The position numbers and the translations under genes were made by a program. The notes beneath the pieces were generated by a model. It saw nothing but the letters and a program-made list of their open reading frames with translations, did not search any database and was not told the DNA's origin. Below are positions 1 to 11,474 of a stretch of DNA of 63,856 nucleotides, piece by piece (position 1 is the first letter of the stretch; each line of letters begins with the position of its first letter). Origin of the DNA: Ganoderma boninense (taxonomy: Eukaryota; Basidiomycota; Agaricomycetes; Polyporales; Polyporaceae); the NCBI GenBank assembly GCA_002900995.3, contig PJEW03000021.1, positions 1 to 63,856 of the forward strand. The letters run 5' to 3'.

Positions 1-448
1 GTCGCAAGGTACGGACACTTTCCATGTCCCAGCACGTCTGCTGAACTCTAACCCGCGCTGACAGTTACAGCTACGCGGTGTCGTGGCGGTTTGGAATGGG
101 AGGCGGTGTACGATAAAAGACAGCGTTGAGGCACGGAACTCCCTGAATCGGTCTGAAACGTCGATCGTCATTTAACGAATAATCTCGCGGCAGACGTTCT
201 AGCGTGTAAACTGCGCTGAGTTTGGACAGCACGGTAGGCCACGGTGGATTCCCACGCCCACCGACGTCTTTCCGCGGCGCCTGTCGAGCTTGCACAATGA
301 ACACAAATCGCGAGTTGAGAGTTGGTTGAGAGTGCGTGGTTGGACGGTGTAAAGTGATGGCACTAGTACTAGCTATCAATCTTTCTTCTCCCCATCAGAG
401 GCTTCGCCTCCGGTACGGCAGCTGGCTCCGGACGAGAGAGCGGTATGG
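1..448. other. Intergenic, no gene seen
   Basis: This is the sequence beyond the 3' end of the MFS transporter gene. Open frames on either strand are short and lack recognisable domains or splice structure. It may hold the transporter's 3' UTR. Confidence 0.5.
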
Positions 449-3012
449 CTACCACGAGCAAGGAAACAGGAACCCAACACCCAGCAGACTAGTGACCAGA
501 ATCCTGGAAGAGAAAGACAGCGTGAGCTTCGACGTCCGTACAGTAGGATGGAAGCGCTCACCATATATCCGATACACTGAGGGCATACGCATGCATGACT
601 GCACGGCGCAGGCTCTCGGGCTATCGAAACAAAAGCAGATATCAGAATGGACGCGTCACCGGAGATTCGTCGGAGAGGGAGTGTGGTGCGCTGACCTGTA
701 TGTTATTCAGACCTCGGAGGTCGTCGACGCTGAGCTGCCCGCTAGTGTCATATCCCGGGAGCGAGGCCGTCCTCGCTTTGACTTCGTTCGTGAGGATGGT
801 GTCGCCGACAGTGACGCCGATGGCCGAGCCGACGAGTCTTAGCCCCGAGTGAGACACGGTGCATCCTTAACTCACGACTGGGAGCAAGAGTTGGACATAC
901 CGGAGGAGCATGAACGCCGCCGAGGACGCCGCCATCTCCGCTGGGGGCATCGTAGCATGGAGAGCTGAATGCAGTCCAACCCAAATCAAACTTGGAGTTA
1001 GTCGCGAAACCTTACTGCCCGGAGGAAGGTGTCCCGGGGAGAGAAACGAACCAATTAAAGGCACCTGGAACAGGCCACCAATCCCCGCTCCAGCGATGAT
1101 GATGTAGAGCTCCTGAAGGCCCCTGGGTGACGAGTTCGGAAGTCACTAATCAGCCTGCGAGCAGAATCGACCACAGGCAGCGAAACGGGCACGTACACGG
1201 GAGTGCGCTCGTCCGCCATGATGAGCAGGCCCTGTCGAGGACGTACTACGCGTGAGCGTCGGGGATCGGTCTGTCAATAGAGGCATGGAGAGCTCACATA
1301 ACCGACAGCAGCGACCGCCCACGACACCCAAATCACAGGCCTGTACCCGACGCGCGTCGTGGTGACGAGGCCCGCGACGGAGCCCGTGACGGACGAGACG
1401 AGGCTGTAGCCCATAGTGCGCACGCCCGCGCCCGTCGCGTCGACGCCCTGCAGCTGGAAGTACACGGGGATGTAGTAGCTCCCGGCGAAGAGCGCGAGGC
1501 CGTGGAGCGCCGCCCCCAGCAGCACGGCGCTGGCGGTGCGCGTGCGGAAGAGGCGCGGGGGCACGATCGGGATGCGGCTCGTGAGGCACTCGTAGAGGGC
1601 GAAGGCGAGGGACAGGACGCCCCCGAGGACGAGCAGGGCGATGGTTGCCGGGGCGGACCAGGCGGTCTTGCCGAGCTGGAGGCCGACGAGGAGGCAGGCG
1701 ACGCCGGCTACGATGAGGAGGAGCCCGATGAAGTCGAAGTTGTGCAGCGCTTCGGCGAGGGTCTTCTTGGGCGCGGGCTTGAGGCGGAGGAAGACAAGGA
1801 CGGCGCAGGCGAGTACGCCGCCTACCGGGAGGTTCTTCCGTGCGGTGCTTAGATTCTTGGCGTGTGGTCATGTAGCCGAGCACTTACGATGTAGAAGCAC
1901 CATCTCCAAGACACCTTATCTGCAAATACTCCGCCAATCTGAATAACAAGCATGAGAAAGACGTCTTGTATGCGCTCGAGAGCACGCACCGTTGGCCCAA
2001 TCACGCTTGCAGCGCCCCATACGGTTCCGACCAACCCTATGTATATTCCTCGACGTGCCAAGGGGGCTGGCATACAATGAGCGTCGAACAATCGCTCGCG
2101 AACTACCAAGACACTCACTAACGTCCGAAATGGCGATCATGCTCAAGGTGATGATACCGGCTCCGCCTGCGCCCTGGACGCCACGGCCTGAAGCTGAGGT
2201 CAGTATCCGAGGTTCCTTGTCTTCTCACCGATAATACTCACAGATTGCAAGCCAAGTGATGTTCGTCGCCGCACCACACAGCGCAGAACCGAGCAGAAAA
2301 AGCAGCCAGGTTGCCATGAAGACTGGTTTGCGTCCCAGGACATCCTGTTAGGGATTAGTTCAAGTTGAAACGGGAGCAGGACGAAGCACGATATCTTACG
2401 GATAACCTGCCATAGAACGGGGAGCAAGCTGGTTACGAACACGACTGGATTGAGCGCGTCCTTTCTCCACAGTGTCGAGAAACACTAACCGGCACTCCCT
2501 AATATACGCACGCCAAAATGAATTGGCTGTTGAATTACACAGGGATATCAGGCTCACCAAGTAGATATGCTGCTCCAATCCAGCTATAGCCTCCCGCGCC
2601 ACCGATGTCTTCAACAATGGTGGGCAACGCAACAGCGGTGATAGTCTGGTCCAGCGCTGGCATGAAAACTGTGCAAGCGTCGTTTGGTGCTGCACACGAC
2701 CATCACATTCCATACGCATAACTCACTGCCCAACAGGATCCTGAGATTTTAGTCCCAGCGGTAAGGAAAGAGCGAATATATGCTATATGCTACACCGAAT
2801 GGACTCACGTAGGGACGACTATCCGTAAGTTGCTGAAAGGCCAATCAACTACAATACAAACCCAGAAGAACGATCCACTATGGACGGACTGACTTGTGCG
2901 GAGCTGCGGCCGGTGCGGAATGCGTTGTCGCCATACTAGACTGTGACTTTTCTGGGTCATCCAGATTGTCAGCTTGAAGCGTCCGGTCGGGTGTCCCAGT
3001 GTCGCTCGCCAT
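449..3012 (-). CDS. MFS multidrug/toxin exporter, DHA14-like
   Basis: Multi-exon major facilitator gene, probably a proton-driven exporter in the plasma membrane. Exons join into recognisable 14-TM drug-transporter blocks. Around 2590-2690 the minus strand reads [20 protein letters not shown], the motif D1 region, followed by [10 protein letters not shown]. Around 1990-2060 it reads [16 protein letters not shown], the antiporter motif C. Around 1900-1950 it reads [16 protein letters not shown], then NLPVGG after an intron. The long exon 1310-1850 holds several hydrophobic helices. Short C-terminal exons end in [10 protein letters not shown] and a TAG at 449-451. Introns have GT-AG ends and are about 50-70 bp. 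The ATG at 3012 sits in a good GCCGCC context, but its frame meets a stop after about 44 codons, so the first splice junction is uncertain or the 5' end is damaged. The neighbouring UstYa-like and secreted-protein genes make a role in exporting a secondary metabolite possible. That role is inference. Confidence 0.85.
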
Positions 3013-3523
3013 GGCGGCCAAGTTGTGTCGTTGAAGGGTTAGCTAGCCAGCAACAATACACGGCCTGAGATGAGGAAGCAGGTGAGGTAGCACAGAGTAG
3101 GAGGGAGTGCTGTAGATAGCCTGACGATTGGGCTCGGCGTCGTCTTGCACTGGAGCTCCCCAGTGGAGTCTAGGCGGACTGGAGAGAGGTAGGCTATCAT
3201 TGCAGAACGCGCTGACCGGGGCCGGCCGCCCGAGAAGCCTTCGGTGACCTGAATGATGGATGCAGTCTACTGTAAGTTCCGATTTGCGGGAGGAAGCTGC
3301 TCTTGAGAAGACTGCATTCCACATCCGAGACGTTTTCTCTGCAGCATGCCGGCATCCCGTGATTACCTAATATCATAGACGCCAGAAGCACACGGCCGCT
3401 GCGCAGCGCCACATGTGGATTGTGTGAACCATGACAGAACTTCCATAGCAGCGCTCCGCCTAACCAGTTCGCACGAAACGTCACGCATCCGGAAGCTTCG
3501 TGGCGGCCAGATCATCGGTGATC

Positions 3524-4540
3524 CCCAGTGAGAACACCCATTATCTGGCGGGATCCAGGGATATCTAAAAGACAGAGGCATAAGTAGATATCCGCCGATG
3601 TGGTTAGATACGCCGATTGGTCTCAGGATATAATTACAATATATCTCTTCATTTCTCCGCGCATCCTGTGAGATTCGTTCGCGTCCGGTAGTATCTGTCT
3701 GTATCTCGTCCACCAGATATATTCAGACATTTACAGATACAAAGAACCCCGTGCTAAGCAATCCGCGATAGCTGGCGCACTCGCGCCTGCCCCACGCTCG
3801 CCCTGCGCACCTGCGCCTGCCCCGCACCCGCACCCGCACCTGCCCCAAATCGGCCCCACATCTGCGCCCGCCCTCACCCGATGTCCTCCAGTTCCCGCTC
3901 CTCTCGTCCCATGCTTCCAACTACGTTGGTGCGTGGAATAAACAATCCACGCACCTGCCATCCGGCGTTGCCGCGCTGTGCGATGCGACCACCAGCGACG
4001 GACTTGGGCCCTGCGCGCCGTTGCTGCGACCTTCGCGCATCGTGCCTGTTCCCGCTGGCGCTGTTCAGATCATCAAGCTACGAGAATGAAAACATACGAC
4101 TCACTGCCAGTGGTGCGTGGCCCTGGGCCAGCGCGGGGGATCCAAGATACATGCACTGGAAAGGGGGGAGGAGGTGAGTATATGCGCGTACCGTTGGGGA
4201 TGTCGATGTGGCAGGGAAGAGAGTTGTGTGGGGTGCTGGGGTGCGCGACGCGATGTCTTAATGGAGGAAAATGGGGGAATGACGTCATCGGTCTGGTGAA
4301 CAAAACAGAAATCTGTACAGTTCGCGCAGTGTGAACTGTTCAGAAGAGATTGAATGGCACAGAAATGGTACAGATTCACAGTGGTTTTGAACAATTCAAC
4401 GTCAAACGGCTCAAAACTTTCAACACAAGGTCAATTTTCGACACCGCGCGGGCGCTAAACTGACGTTAGATGCGGGAATATCTAAATGGATAAGTTTACA
4501 TATTTCTAGATCCCGGCAGATAAAGGGTGTTTTCACTGGG
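3524..4540. mobile_element. Non-autonomous DNA transposon with TIRs, 1.0 kb
   Basis: The two ends are imperfect terminal inverted repeats of at least 44 bp. Left starts CCCAGTGAGAACACCC and continues TTATCTGGCGGGATC; the reverse complement of the right end starts CCCAGTGAAAACACCC and continues TTATCTGCCGGGATC. It is flanked by an exact 7-bp direct repeat GGTGATC (3517-3523 and 4541-4547). It encodes no transposase. The interior has a GC-rich, proline-codon-like low-complexity tract (3770-3870) and no convincing gene. It lies in the shared upstream region of the divergently transcribed MFS and UstYa-like genes and may have replaced or added promoter sequence. The superfamily is not certain; 7 bp does not fit the standard 8 bp of hAT. 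Confidence 0.8.
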
Positions 4541-4766
4541 GGTGATCATCGTAAGATTGGTTTACTTATCCTTGCTCACAGGACCATAGCAAACGTTTTC
4601 CGTGTAACAGAGTTTTTCGCCCTGTCACAAGGATTATTCCAAGGAACCAAGGCCATCGGCAATGTGCACCTGCAGAATTACCCCGTGGTACTCACGAGGA
4701 GGACCCTAGTAGCAGTAGCAGAACGTACGCAGATCACCCACTCTATCAGCCTTGTTCTCCTCATCC

Positions 4767-5401
4767 ATGGACTCCCCCAAAGCCACACGACGACTCACGG
4801 CGTATGTGGGATTGGCATGCATAGCTTGCGTCCTATCCCTCGCATTCATGATCTCCGGATCCAGGGGGCGGGCATCAAACAACGTTTACAGTGCTCGTAC
4901 GTCCTTTCCTCCCCCACAAAAACAATGTCCGCGTTAACGCCGAGAACAGGTAGCATCTACGAGAACACCTCGCCCCAATGGGACCTCGGCGAGCTCCCTC
5001 CCAAGCTCATGTACTTCGAGCCCACCGTCCACTACGAGCTCAACACGACCGCCGCCGCCGCCGAGTGGGCCGCGCTCTTCCCCTACGACGGCGTCGTCCG
5101 CATCGGCGACGCGGAGCACCGCGAGCCGTACACGATCTCGATGTTCCACCAGCTGCGCTGCCTCGACGTCATCCGGTGGGCCTACATTGCGCGCGAGGGC
5201 CTCACTCCACAGGGCCCGAGCGCGGTTTCGCTGCACTGCCTGCAGTACCTGCGCCAGATGGTCCTGTGTCGGAGGGACTTGCGCCTCGAGCCCGTCATCG
5301 ACACGGAAGGGCCGCATGCAGTCCAGCCGTGGGGCACGATGGTGTGCAAGGACTGGACGGCGGTTTACGACGCGCAGGCTCGCAATGCGCGGGGTGAATG
5401 A
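4767..5401 (+). CDS. UstYa-like (DUF3328) protein
   Basis: Two exons (4767-4896 and 4950-5401) separated by a 53-bp GT-AG intron in phase 1 give 193 residues. The N-terminus has a hydrophobic anchor at about residues 9-30, as in most members, so the protein is probably membrane-anchored and lumenal. Two family motifs are visible: HQLRC at residues 110-114 and LHCLQYLRQ around residues 138-146. UstYa homologues act in fungal ribosomal-peptide and other secondary-metabolite pathways as oxidases or cyclases. In the usual first motif (HxxHC) the second histidine is replaced here by Arg113, so the metal or catalytic site may be altered. The C-terminal PWGTMVCKDW is also family-like. The MFS exporter is upstream in divergent orientation, separated by the 3524-4540 transposon. 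The in-frame ATG at 4767 is preferred because it starts directly before the hydrophobic segment. A function in peptide modification is inference. Confidence 0.82.
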
Positions 5402-5989
5402 TCTGGTAAGGAGGTTCGTCGCCCGCTTGTACTCTTCAACTCGTGCATCATGCTAACTCGCAGACGGTAACTTAGATAGATTCGCCACGAGTCGAGGATA
5501 CTTGATTGGGTACGACGCTAGAGGCCTCTTCACAGTTGTTGTATTTGTGTCGATATGGACATGCCTACGTAACGTCAGGGCCCGCTGCGTGTATGCGGCC
5601 TGCGACTGAGGCGACGGACGTGCCGTATTGTGGGGCATAATATTTTAAGACGTAGGCTGAACTGAAAGCACTTCACGTTTCAAAGGTGATCAATGCAGCT
5701 AACGTTTCCGCCGTAGGTCACACTCTAGATTCGATTACACCTCCAAATCCCATTCCTGACCAGGCTTGCCCCATGGGCCTACAGGATCTATTTCTGAATC
5801 GCGTGTTGTACAAAGTTTACAATCACAGGGGACATCCGCCGTTACAATCCCAAAACTTCCGACGATTTGTCCTCCGACTCGGATCTACCAGCGATCCGTC
5901 ACTCAGCCTGCTCGCACCCGGAAAGGACAGCCAACCCGACGGGGTGCTCACCTGACCAGGGGGCCAGACGAAGACGAAGACGGAGATAA
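5402..5989. other. Intergenic, no gene seen
   Basis: The region lies between the UstYa-like stop and the 3' end of the opposite-strand small secreted-protein gene, so it holds two convergent 3' ends. Nothing coding or repetitive is evident. Confidence 0.5.
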
Positions 5990-6243
5990 TCAGAAGTCGG
6001 TCCCGGTACACCGCTTCCTCATCGCGTCGACCGCCGAGCCCGGGACGTCGCCGTCGATGCCGGACGCGCCCGTCGGGATGTCGAGCTCGTCGGGGGAGCA
6101 CTCGGGGCCGTCTGGCGTGGGCACGTAGTGAGTATATGCTACAGAAGAGGGGACACAGGCAAGTGCTTACTCGTGGCGGGTGCGGGTGCGGCGGCGACGA
6201 CGCCGAGGAGGATGGCGGCAAGGAGGGCAAACGAGAGCTTCAT
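5990..6243 (-). CDS. Small secreted protein with C-terminal RKR site
   Basis: Start ATG at 6243 opens a clear signal peptide (MKLSFALLAAILLGVVAAAP, likely cut after VAAA). A 59-bp GT-AG intron (6112-6170, branch-like CTCAC near its end) joins a second exon in phase 1, giving 64 residues. A shorter intron ending at 6139 also keeps the frame but would be only 32 bp. The mature part is acidic, has two cysteines, and ends in a dibasic/tribasic RKR followed by the hexapeptide CTGTDF and a stop. An RKR is a plausible Kex2 site, so the product could be a peptide precursor. There is no CaaX box, which argues against a mating pheromone. The function is unknown. Its position next to UstYa-like and MFS genes is what makes it interesting. 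Confidence 0.6.
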
Positions 6244-7278
6244 GGTCGCAAGGGGAAAGGAAAGGGGGAGGTGCGAATGGGGCTTGCGAGGTTTGCCTTT
6301 GCCTAGGGGGCGATACAACTCGTCCGCGACTGGTTCGCCTGCATTCTTATGCTGGTGACGGGGCTCGTAGTCGTGACTCGGTCCGGAAATATTTCTCGCT
6401 AGACCGTCCGAAGTGACTGACCCACTGGCAGGACGCCTGTTTCCAGGATGCATATCCCCACCCCACCGCTAGTGGAGCTTCTACAGCACCACGCGCTGCC
6501 GGCGGGCGGAGGAAGAGCCCTGCGAAGCGATTTGGAGGGTGCTCCTCACTGCTCACTGCCTCTTCGGTTCGTTGTTGTTCTAGTAAGTAACTTCTGATGC
6601 ACGTTGGGGACTCGTGGGGCACACAATCTTCAGGAGCCATGAGCAGCTGCCGGCGACTCGGAACGTTCGTGTTTGACAGCGACGGTTTTAGATATTCCGA
6701 TGGACGTCTATAAGGCGGCACAAGGCTCCTCAAAGGCTGAGCCGTGGTCATGAGTATCGGAGAGGTTACGTATCCGGTACGATGTATCTCTTACACGTGG
6801 GGGTACCGGACAAGTATTGGATGAGTTGGATGCAGTGACCGCGGTGGCGCCGCAGTACGTATCAATAGACGCTCAACGTCGATAGTATTCCGAGGCGCCA
6901 AAAGCCTGTCACAGTCTTCCCTCGATGTCGTCGGAGGAAGGCATCCGCGTACGTACCCACAGAACACATGGGACACCAAAGTACGCCGATTCCTCGTCGT
7001 TCCCGCTTTTGGAAACAAAAACATATTCGGTGCTGGAGCGTCCGAAGTCCGAGTAAGTGTGTGCCAGATATGGTGCTGGATATCCGTTCTCACTCGGAGT
7101 ATGCACTAGTCGAATTTGTTTGCAGCCCCAACGTCCCAGGCCCTCGGTTTCCGAAACGATCAGCCTCGTTCCTCCAATCTCGAATGGAGCTCGAGGCTCT
7201 TCCGCCTGAGCCCCGGTTGGGGCTCTTATCACAATTAGCGTGCAGTCCCCAGCACGCCGCCTGTCCCCGTCCCCTCCG
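6244..7278. other. Intergenic, no gene seen
   Basis: Probable divergent promoter region between the minus-strand small secreted-protein gene and the plus-strand membrane-protein gene. Open frames here have no domain signature and no splice logic. Confidence 0.5.
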
Positions 7279-8472
7279 ATGCTTTTCCAATCGTCGACGT
7301 CGTCTCCGGCTTCAAGCTCAAGTTCTGCGTACGTGCCGCTCCTGCGCGGCGACCCCGACAGCCAGGACGACGTCACCCTACTCGAGCACGATGCCCAGTC
7401 AAAGGGTACGTGCAACGCCGTCGAAGTCGAAAGCTGCCGCAACGCAGTAAGCTGAAATCTCCTCCCACCCGCAGAGCGCAGCGAAGAGCACACTGGTACT
7501 AGCGGGGTGAAGCACCGCCTCGCCCCAATGGTGTACTGGGCCTGCGCGCTCTCGCTGCTCTGCTCGGCGTGCAACATCTCCCTCCTCGGGCTCAACGTCC
7601 TCTCTCCCACTGCGCGCCCCGCGCCGCCCCTCAAATACGGGAACTCCTACGTCGGCCTCGAGGCGACCGTGCGCGACCCGTCCGCGCCCCCGCTCCGCCC
7701 GATCACCACGTTCCCGACGGGCATCGCGCAGGTCAACGCGTCCGACCCCCGCGCGGTGTACTACGACGCCCACCGGTGGGCGTCGACGTTCGGGACCGTG
7801 TACCCTGAGGACCGCCGCGTCCTCGCGTCCTCCACGGTGCGTAGCCCCTCATCCCATCCCATCCGCCCCATCCTGCTGCCCGCGTGATGTAGATGTCCTG
7901 TGTTCGCTGACGTGCACCCACACCGGTTGCTGCTCGCAGGAGGCGACATACATCCAGTTCTGGGCGGGGGACTTCGGGATGGAGCGCTGCGCCCTGAAGC
8001 TGCTGCTCCCGTCCCTGTCCCCCTCCGACCCCGAGTCCGAGTCTAGCCACGACGACGACATCGTCCTGCCGGACTCCCCAGACGCCGCGCTGCAAGTCTG
8101 GCGCGTCGAGACCGACACACCCGGGCTCGACTTCCACTCCCTCTCGTGGCGCAGCCGGCCCGCGCGGGGGGCGCTCCTCGCGTCGTGGGTCCTGCCCCGC
8201 AACGGCAACAGCAACGCGACGCTCGAGTCGGAGGTGTTCCGCTGCCCGTCGGGCTCGTTCCAGGCGTTCGAGCTCGCATGTGCGGGGCGGGGGTGTCGGG
8301 TCGACTTTAGGCAGACGCCGAAGAGGAAGGACCTCGGTGGGTGTTCTGGATCTGAATCTCTATGTTCTATCTGGCATCCGTCTAGTTCTTCGATGGGGGG
8401 GAGAGTTTGCTGATACTTGCTAACTTGCTATCACTGTTAGGATTCTGGCTCGTGCAGCGACCGTCCATATGA
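7279..8472 (+). CDS. Agaricomycete single-pass membrane protein, unknown function
   Basis: Four exons (7279-7405, 7475-7836, 7940-8336, 8441-8472) with GT-AG introns join in frame to 305 residues. The order is a Ser-rich cytosolic N-terminus, one hydrophobic segment at about residues 61-83 (MVYWACALSLLCSACNISLL), then a longer extracytosolic domain. That domain carries blocks I recognise from a large mushroom-specific family: YVGLEATVRDP, FPTGIAQVNASDP, RWASTFGTVYPEDRR, YIQFWAGDFGMERC, and a C-terminal FELACAGRGCRVDF. The start ATG is chosen because it opens exon 1 without upstream in-frame coding. The reaction or partner is not known. Splice sites and frame all look sound, so the gene appears intact. 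Confidence 0.75.
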
Positions 8473-9934
8473 TGGATTCGGGCCTGGAAGTGCAGCTTGA
8501 AAGCCTGAAGCTTGGACGAGTGATTATGATGGGACCTCTTCGGGTGTCTCATGAGGGTGTACGATACTTACTTATGGGCCGCAAGTACACTTGTGATCGG
8601 TATGCGATGCCGTCAAACTCTTGCCTACATATTCTGTTCCTCTGTTCTTCAAACGGCAGGCTCGCGCCATCGGGCCCTGTCCTCAGACCTGGGGAATGCG
8701 TAGCATGCGGTCAACAGCCCTGGCCCCTGGCTCTCCAATCATCGACTCCTGCACTGCCGCACAACCTTTCCAAATTCCCAGCGCCGCATACGTACTTATG
8801 CTCAGGACGCCCACACCCGTAGTGCTCGTCCGAACCCACCGAGGATCGATCGTCGGAGTCGCTGTCAGTGTCAATGTCTGCATCACGGTGTCCTCCAGGT
8901 CAGATTCTGTTCGGCACACCAGTGACGAAATGTGTCGCCGCGGCGCCTGCGCTCAACGACCGTCGACGGCGGCGTTCCGAGTCTGTGGAAGAAAATGCAT
9001 CCGTTGCCAATGCCTGCTAGGCTCTAGCAGAGCCGGCGACTGGGAGTCCGAGTCCGAGCTGAGACCGGAGCTCTCAATATGACCAAGGTGCATGCGACCA
9101 GGGCTGAACTCCATAATACGAGGCCGTCTAGGCGGGTCATCTGATGGACGATAGCCCCAAGGCCAAAGGGAAACCGGGTTCTGCACCCGTGTCTTAGTAT
9201 TTACGTACTGCGCGTGCCCATGGTTCGGAAAAGTGCACCATCAAGAAACGCCCAGGACGGTTTTGGCCTGCACCGCCTGCAGGTTTGCAAATATGCCTGT
9301 TTTGGACGTGGGACCACCTAAGGACGAACGCATGCACCCACGGCGAGCATTTCCCATCTCACCGCGCCCTTTCGCACCGCTGATAACCCGACCGCGTCAC
9401 CACCGCAGATTCCGAATCAGCGACGCAGATCGACCATCGCATGATCCCCTTTGTCCCCCGGGATGCTGCCAGTGGCAGCCTCAGCCCCAGTGCGAGCACC
9501 CTGCGCCCCCACTCAGGATGGCCTGATATGTGACCGCCCAGGCTTTGTATTTTGTCCCCATACTTGCTTAGGTGTGATCTGCTCGTTTTACACCTTTGCA
9601 TTGTTTGATCCGCCCGGCTGAGTTTCGCTGCGGGGCCATGCTCTTCTTGAGGGGTACATCATCAAGAAGCACCTCGACCGACTGGCATCTGTTGCACCCG
9701 TTGGAGCATCTCTGTCTTGCCCATCAATCATTGCCATGGAGGGTCTTGTCGGTGGGTAATAGGAGACCACGGGGGAGACGTTTATAGTTCAAGGCCATCT
9801 CTGTCAGCAAGCGTCCGAATTCCCTCGTCGACTCGGAAGTGTGTGTCCAGCTTCTCTCGCTTCCACTTCCAACGCCCCGGTCGTAGCCCGCTCCACACGG
9901 CTTCCCTTGGGTCTGCACGAGACTTGTCTCGAAC
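8473..9934. other. Intergenic, no gene recognised
   Basis: About 1.46 kb between two plus-strand genes. Several open frames of 60-150 codons exist on both strands but share no domain, intron pattern or consistent reading. No TIR, LTR or tandem repeat was found by eye. Confidence 0.45.
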
Positions 9935-10915
9935 ATGGACGTCTCCTCGTTCATTCCGGGAACTCGCATCGAGTTCATAGCCGTCATCGCCACTACCGGC
10001 CTGTATGGCATTACTTGCATGCAGACGTACGAACTCCCCCCGCCTTTAATGATGATATTTGGATAGCATTCTGAACACGTTGTTCTCATACAGGTTTTTG
10101 TACTTCGTCCGGTGAGCACAGAGTGCACGCGTACTACCCGCCTGCACACAGCTCACATGTATCGAAGGCAAACAAGGGACCACTGGTCGCTCCCTCTCCT
10201 TGTGAGTTGCTTGTCATTATTTCAAAAAGACTGCGCCTGAGCGGACCATTGATTCCAAATACTGCAGGTTGCATACCTTTGGTATGTAGTCCTACCGGCG
10301 CTCTATCTCCGTTCGTTGTGGTGCTCAGTCTACATGGCAGGATTATGGACACAGTCCACCTAGCTCTCACCGTTCGAGGATGTAGGGTTCTACACGCTGT
10401 TCTCCGGCCGTGTAGACATGCTGACAGTGGCGTCGCCGCGTTGCAGTCTGGGTTCTCATTTCGGCCGTACATGATCCATTCGTGCTTTCTCGGTGAGTTT
10501 CGTCTAGGCCCATCCATCGATGGTTGGACTAGCACGCTGATACTTCTCATCTTTGTCAGGGAATATCTTGTAAGCCCGAGTGCACGAAACGTTTCTATGG
10601 GGTTGCCCGACTAACGGCTATCTTCCGTGCCGCAGTGGGCAGGACTTTTTACGGGGAGTCAGTTTAAGTATATCTAGCCGATATCAAGCTAACTCCATAC
10701 CAAACATTAGAGCTTGGTCACGCTGCCGACGCAACTATTTTTCATCATGCGCATATGGCAATGTGAGTATTGCATTCTCTCTCTCTCTTGCTCTCAGCGT
10801 CGGAACGAACTGAGCTGGGACCTTCAGTCAGTAACAGGCACTGGTTTGTCCCGCTGTTCTTTGTGAGTTTTGAGATTCAAGAGCTTCCAAGTTACCTGAG
10901 GCTAATCGTGGCGTA
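9935..10915 (+). pseudogene. DUF6534-type membrane protein gene, 5' half, cut by Copia
   Basis: The ATG at 9935 starts a hydrophobic helix (IEFIAVIATTGLYGITCMQT). GT-AG introns then join QTFLYFVR, HWSLPLL and VAYLWIMDTVHLALTV, the order of helices expected at the N-terminus of fungal DUF6534-type receptors or transporters. After that the reading shifts frame, because recognisable fragments (VWVLISAVHDPFVLS, GRTFYGES, WFVPLFFVSFE) fall in different frames. Either splicing is unusual or the copy has decayed. The gene stops abruptly at 10915, where the Copia LTR begins; its 3' half resumes at 17889. The insertion point is the end of an exon: reading across the target gives an exon ending LRLIV followed by GTAAG, a good splice donor. 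Confidence 0.65.
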
Positions 10916-11461
10916 TTTTAAGGTTCGAGCGTCCGGGGTTTTTTTACTGCAAAGCTATAGCGCGGGTGCGCGTTAGTTCTCACACGCTTCGCAGGTCGAT
11001 ATGAACGTGTCTGATTGCTAACCTATAGCGCGGGTGCGCGTTAGTTCTGTACAGATACGTAAGTAATGCGTATATAGTCCGGGTATGCGAGGAGCTCACC
11101 TCACACGCTTCGCAGGTCGATATGAACGTGTGAGGTGAGCCGCGTCAAGTTCTACCTAAAGAGTGCGGGTATCGTGAGTCAACACGTACAAACATTAACA
11201 CCAGGCCTCAACCACAATCGTCTACATGTGCAAGCCACCGAGAATTAAAACTGTACAGCACCAAACGCGCCGCAACCAAACGCGGCATACCAGCCACTCA
11301 CAGCCGCTCGCCTACCGCATATGGTAGGTCCCCTACCGTACGCCTCCCCACAGGCGCTCTCGTCCGCCTGCTCGCGCTTTGCATCCTCGTCCTCCAGCCG
11401 TCGCCTCCGCTCTTCCAGTGGTCCGCCAGACACCATCCTGCGCGTCCCACTACCCTCAACA
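10916..11461 (-). repeat. Copia 3' LTR (546 bp)
   Basis: Matches the two ends of the right LTR almost base for base. 10916-11250 matches 16102-16438, and 11250-11461 matches about 17664-17888. It carries an internal duplicated motif: CTATAGCGCGGGTGCGCG followed by TTAGTTCT occurs twice, and GGTCGATATGAACGTGT occurs twice, the second time inside a small inverted repeat (CTCACCTCACA / TGTGAGGTGAG). Confidence 0.9.
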
Positions 11462-11474
11462 CGCCCCCTCAAAG
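11462..11474 (-). other. Copia polypurine tract
   Basis: On the minus strand CTTTGAGGGGGCG directly precedes the TGTTG start of the 3' LTR, the position required for plus-strand priming. The TGA stop of Gag-Pol lies inside this tract. Confidence 0.75.

Noticed and set aside
3731..3961. Arg/Gly-rich minus-strand frame and its plus-strand counterpart
   Set aside because: A low-complexity GCACCTGCGCC tract inside a non-autonomous transposon; not a gene.
5990..6243. Mating pheromone precursor
   Set aside because: It has a signal peptide and no C-terminal CaaX box, unlike basidiomycete pheromone precursors.
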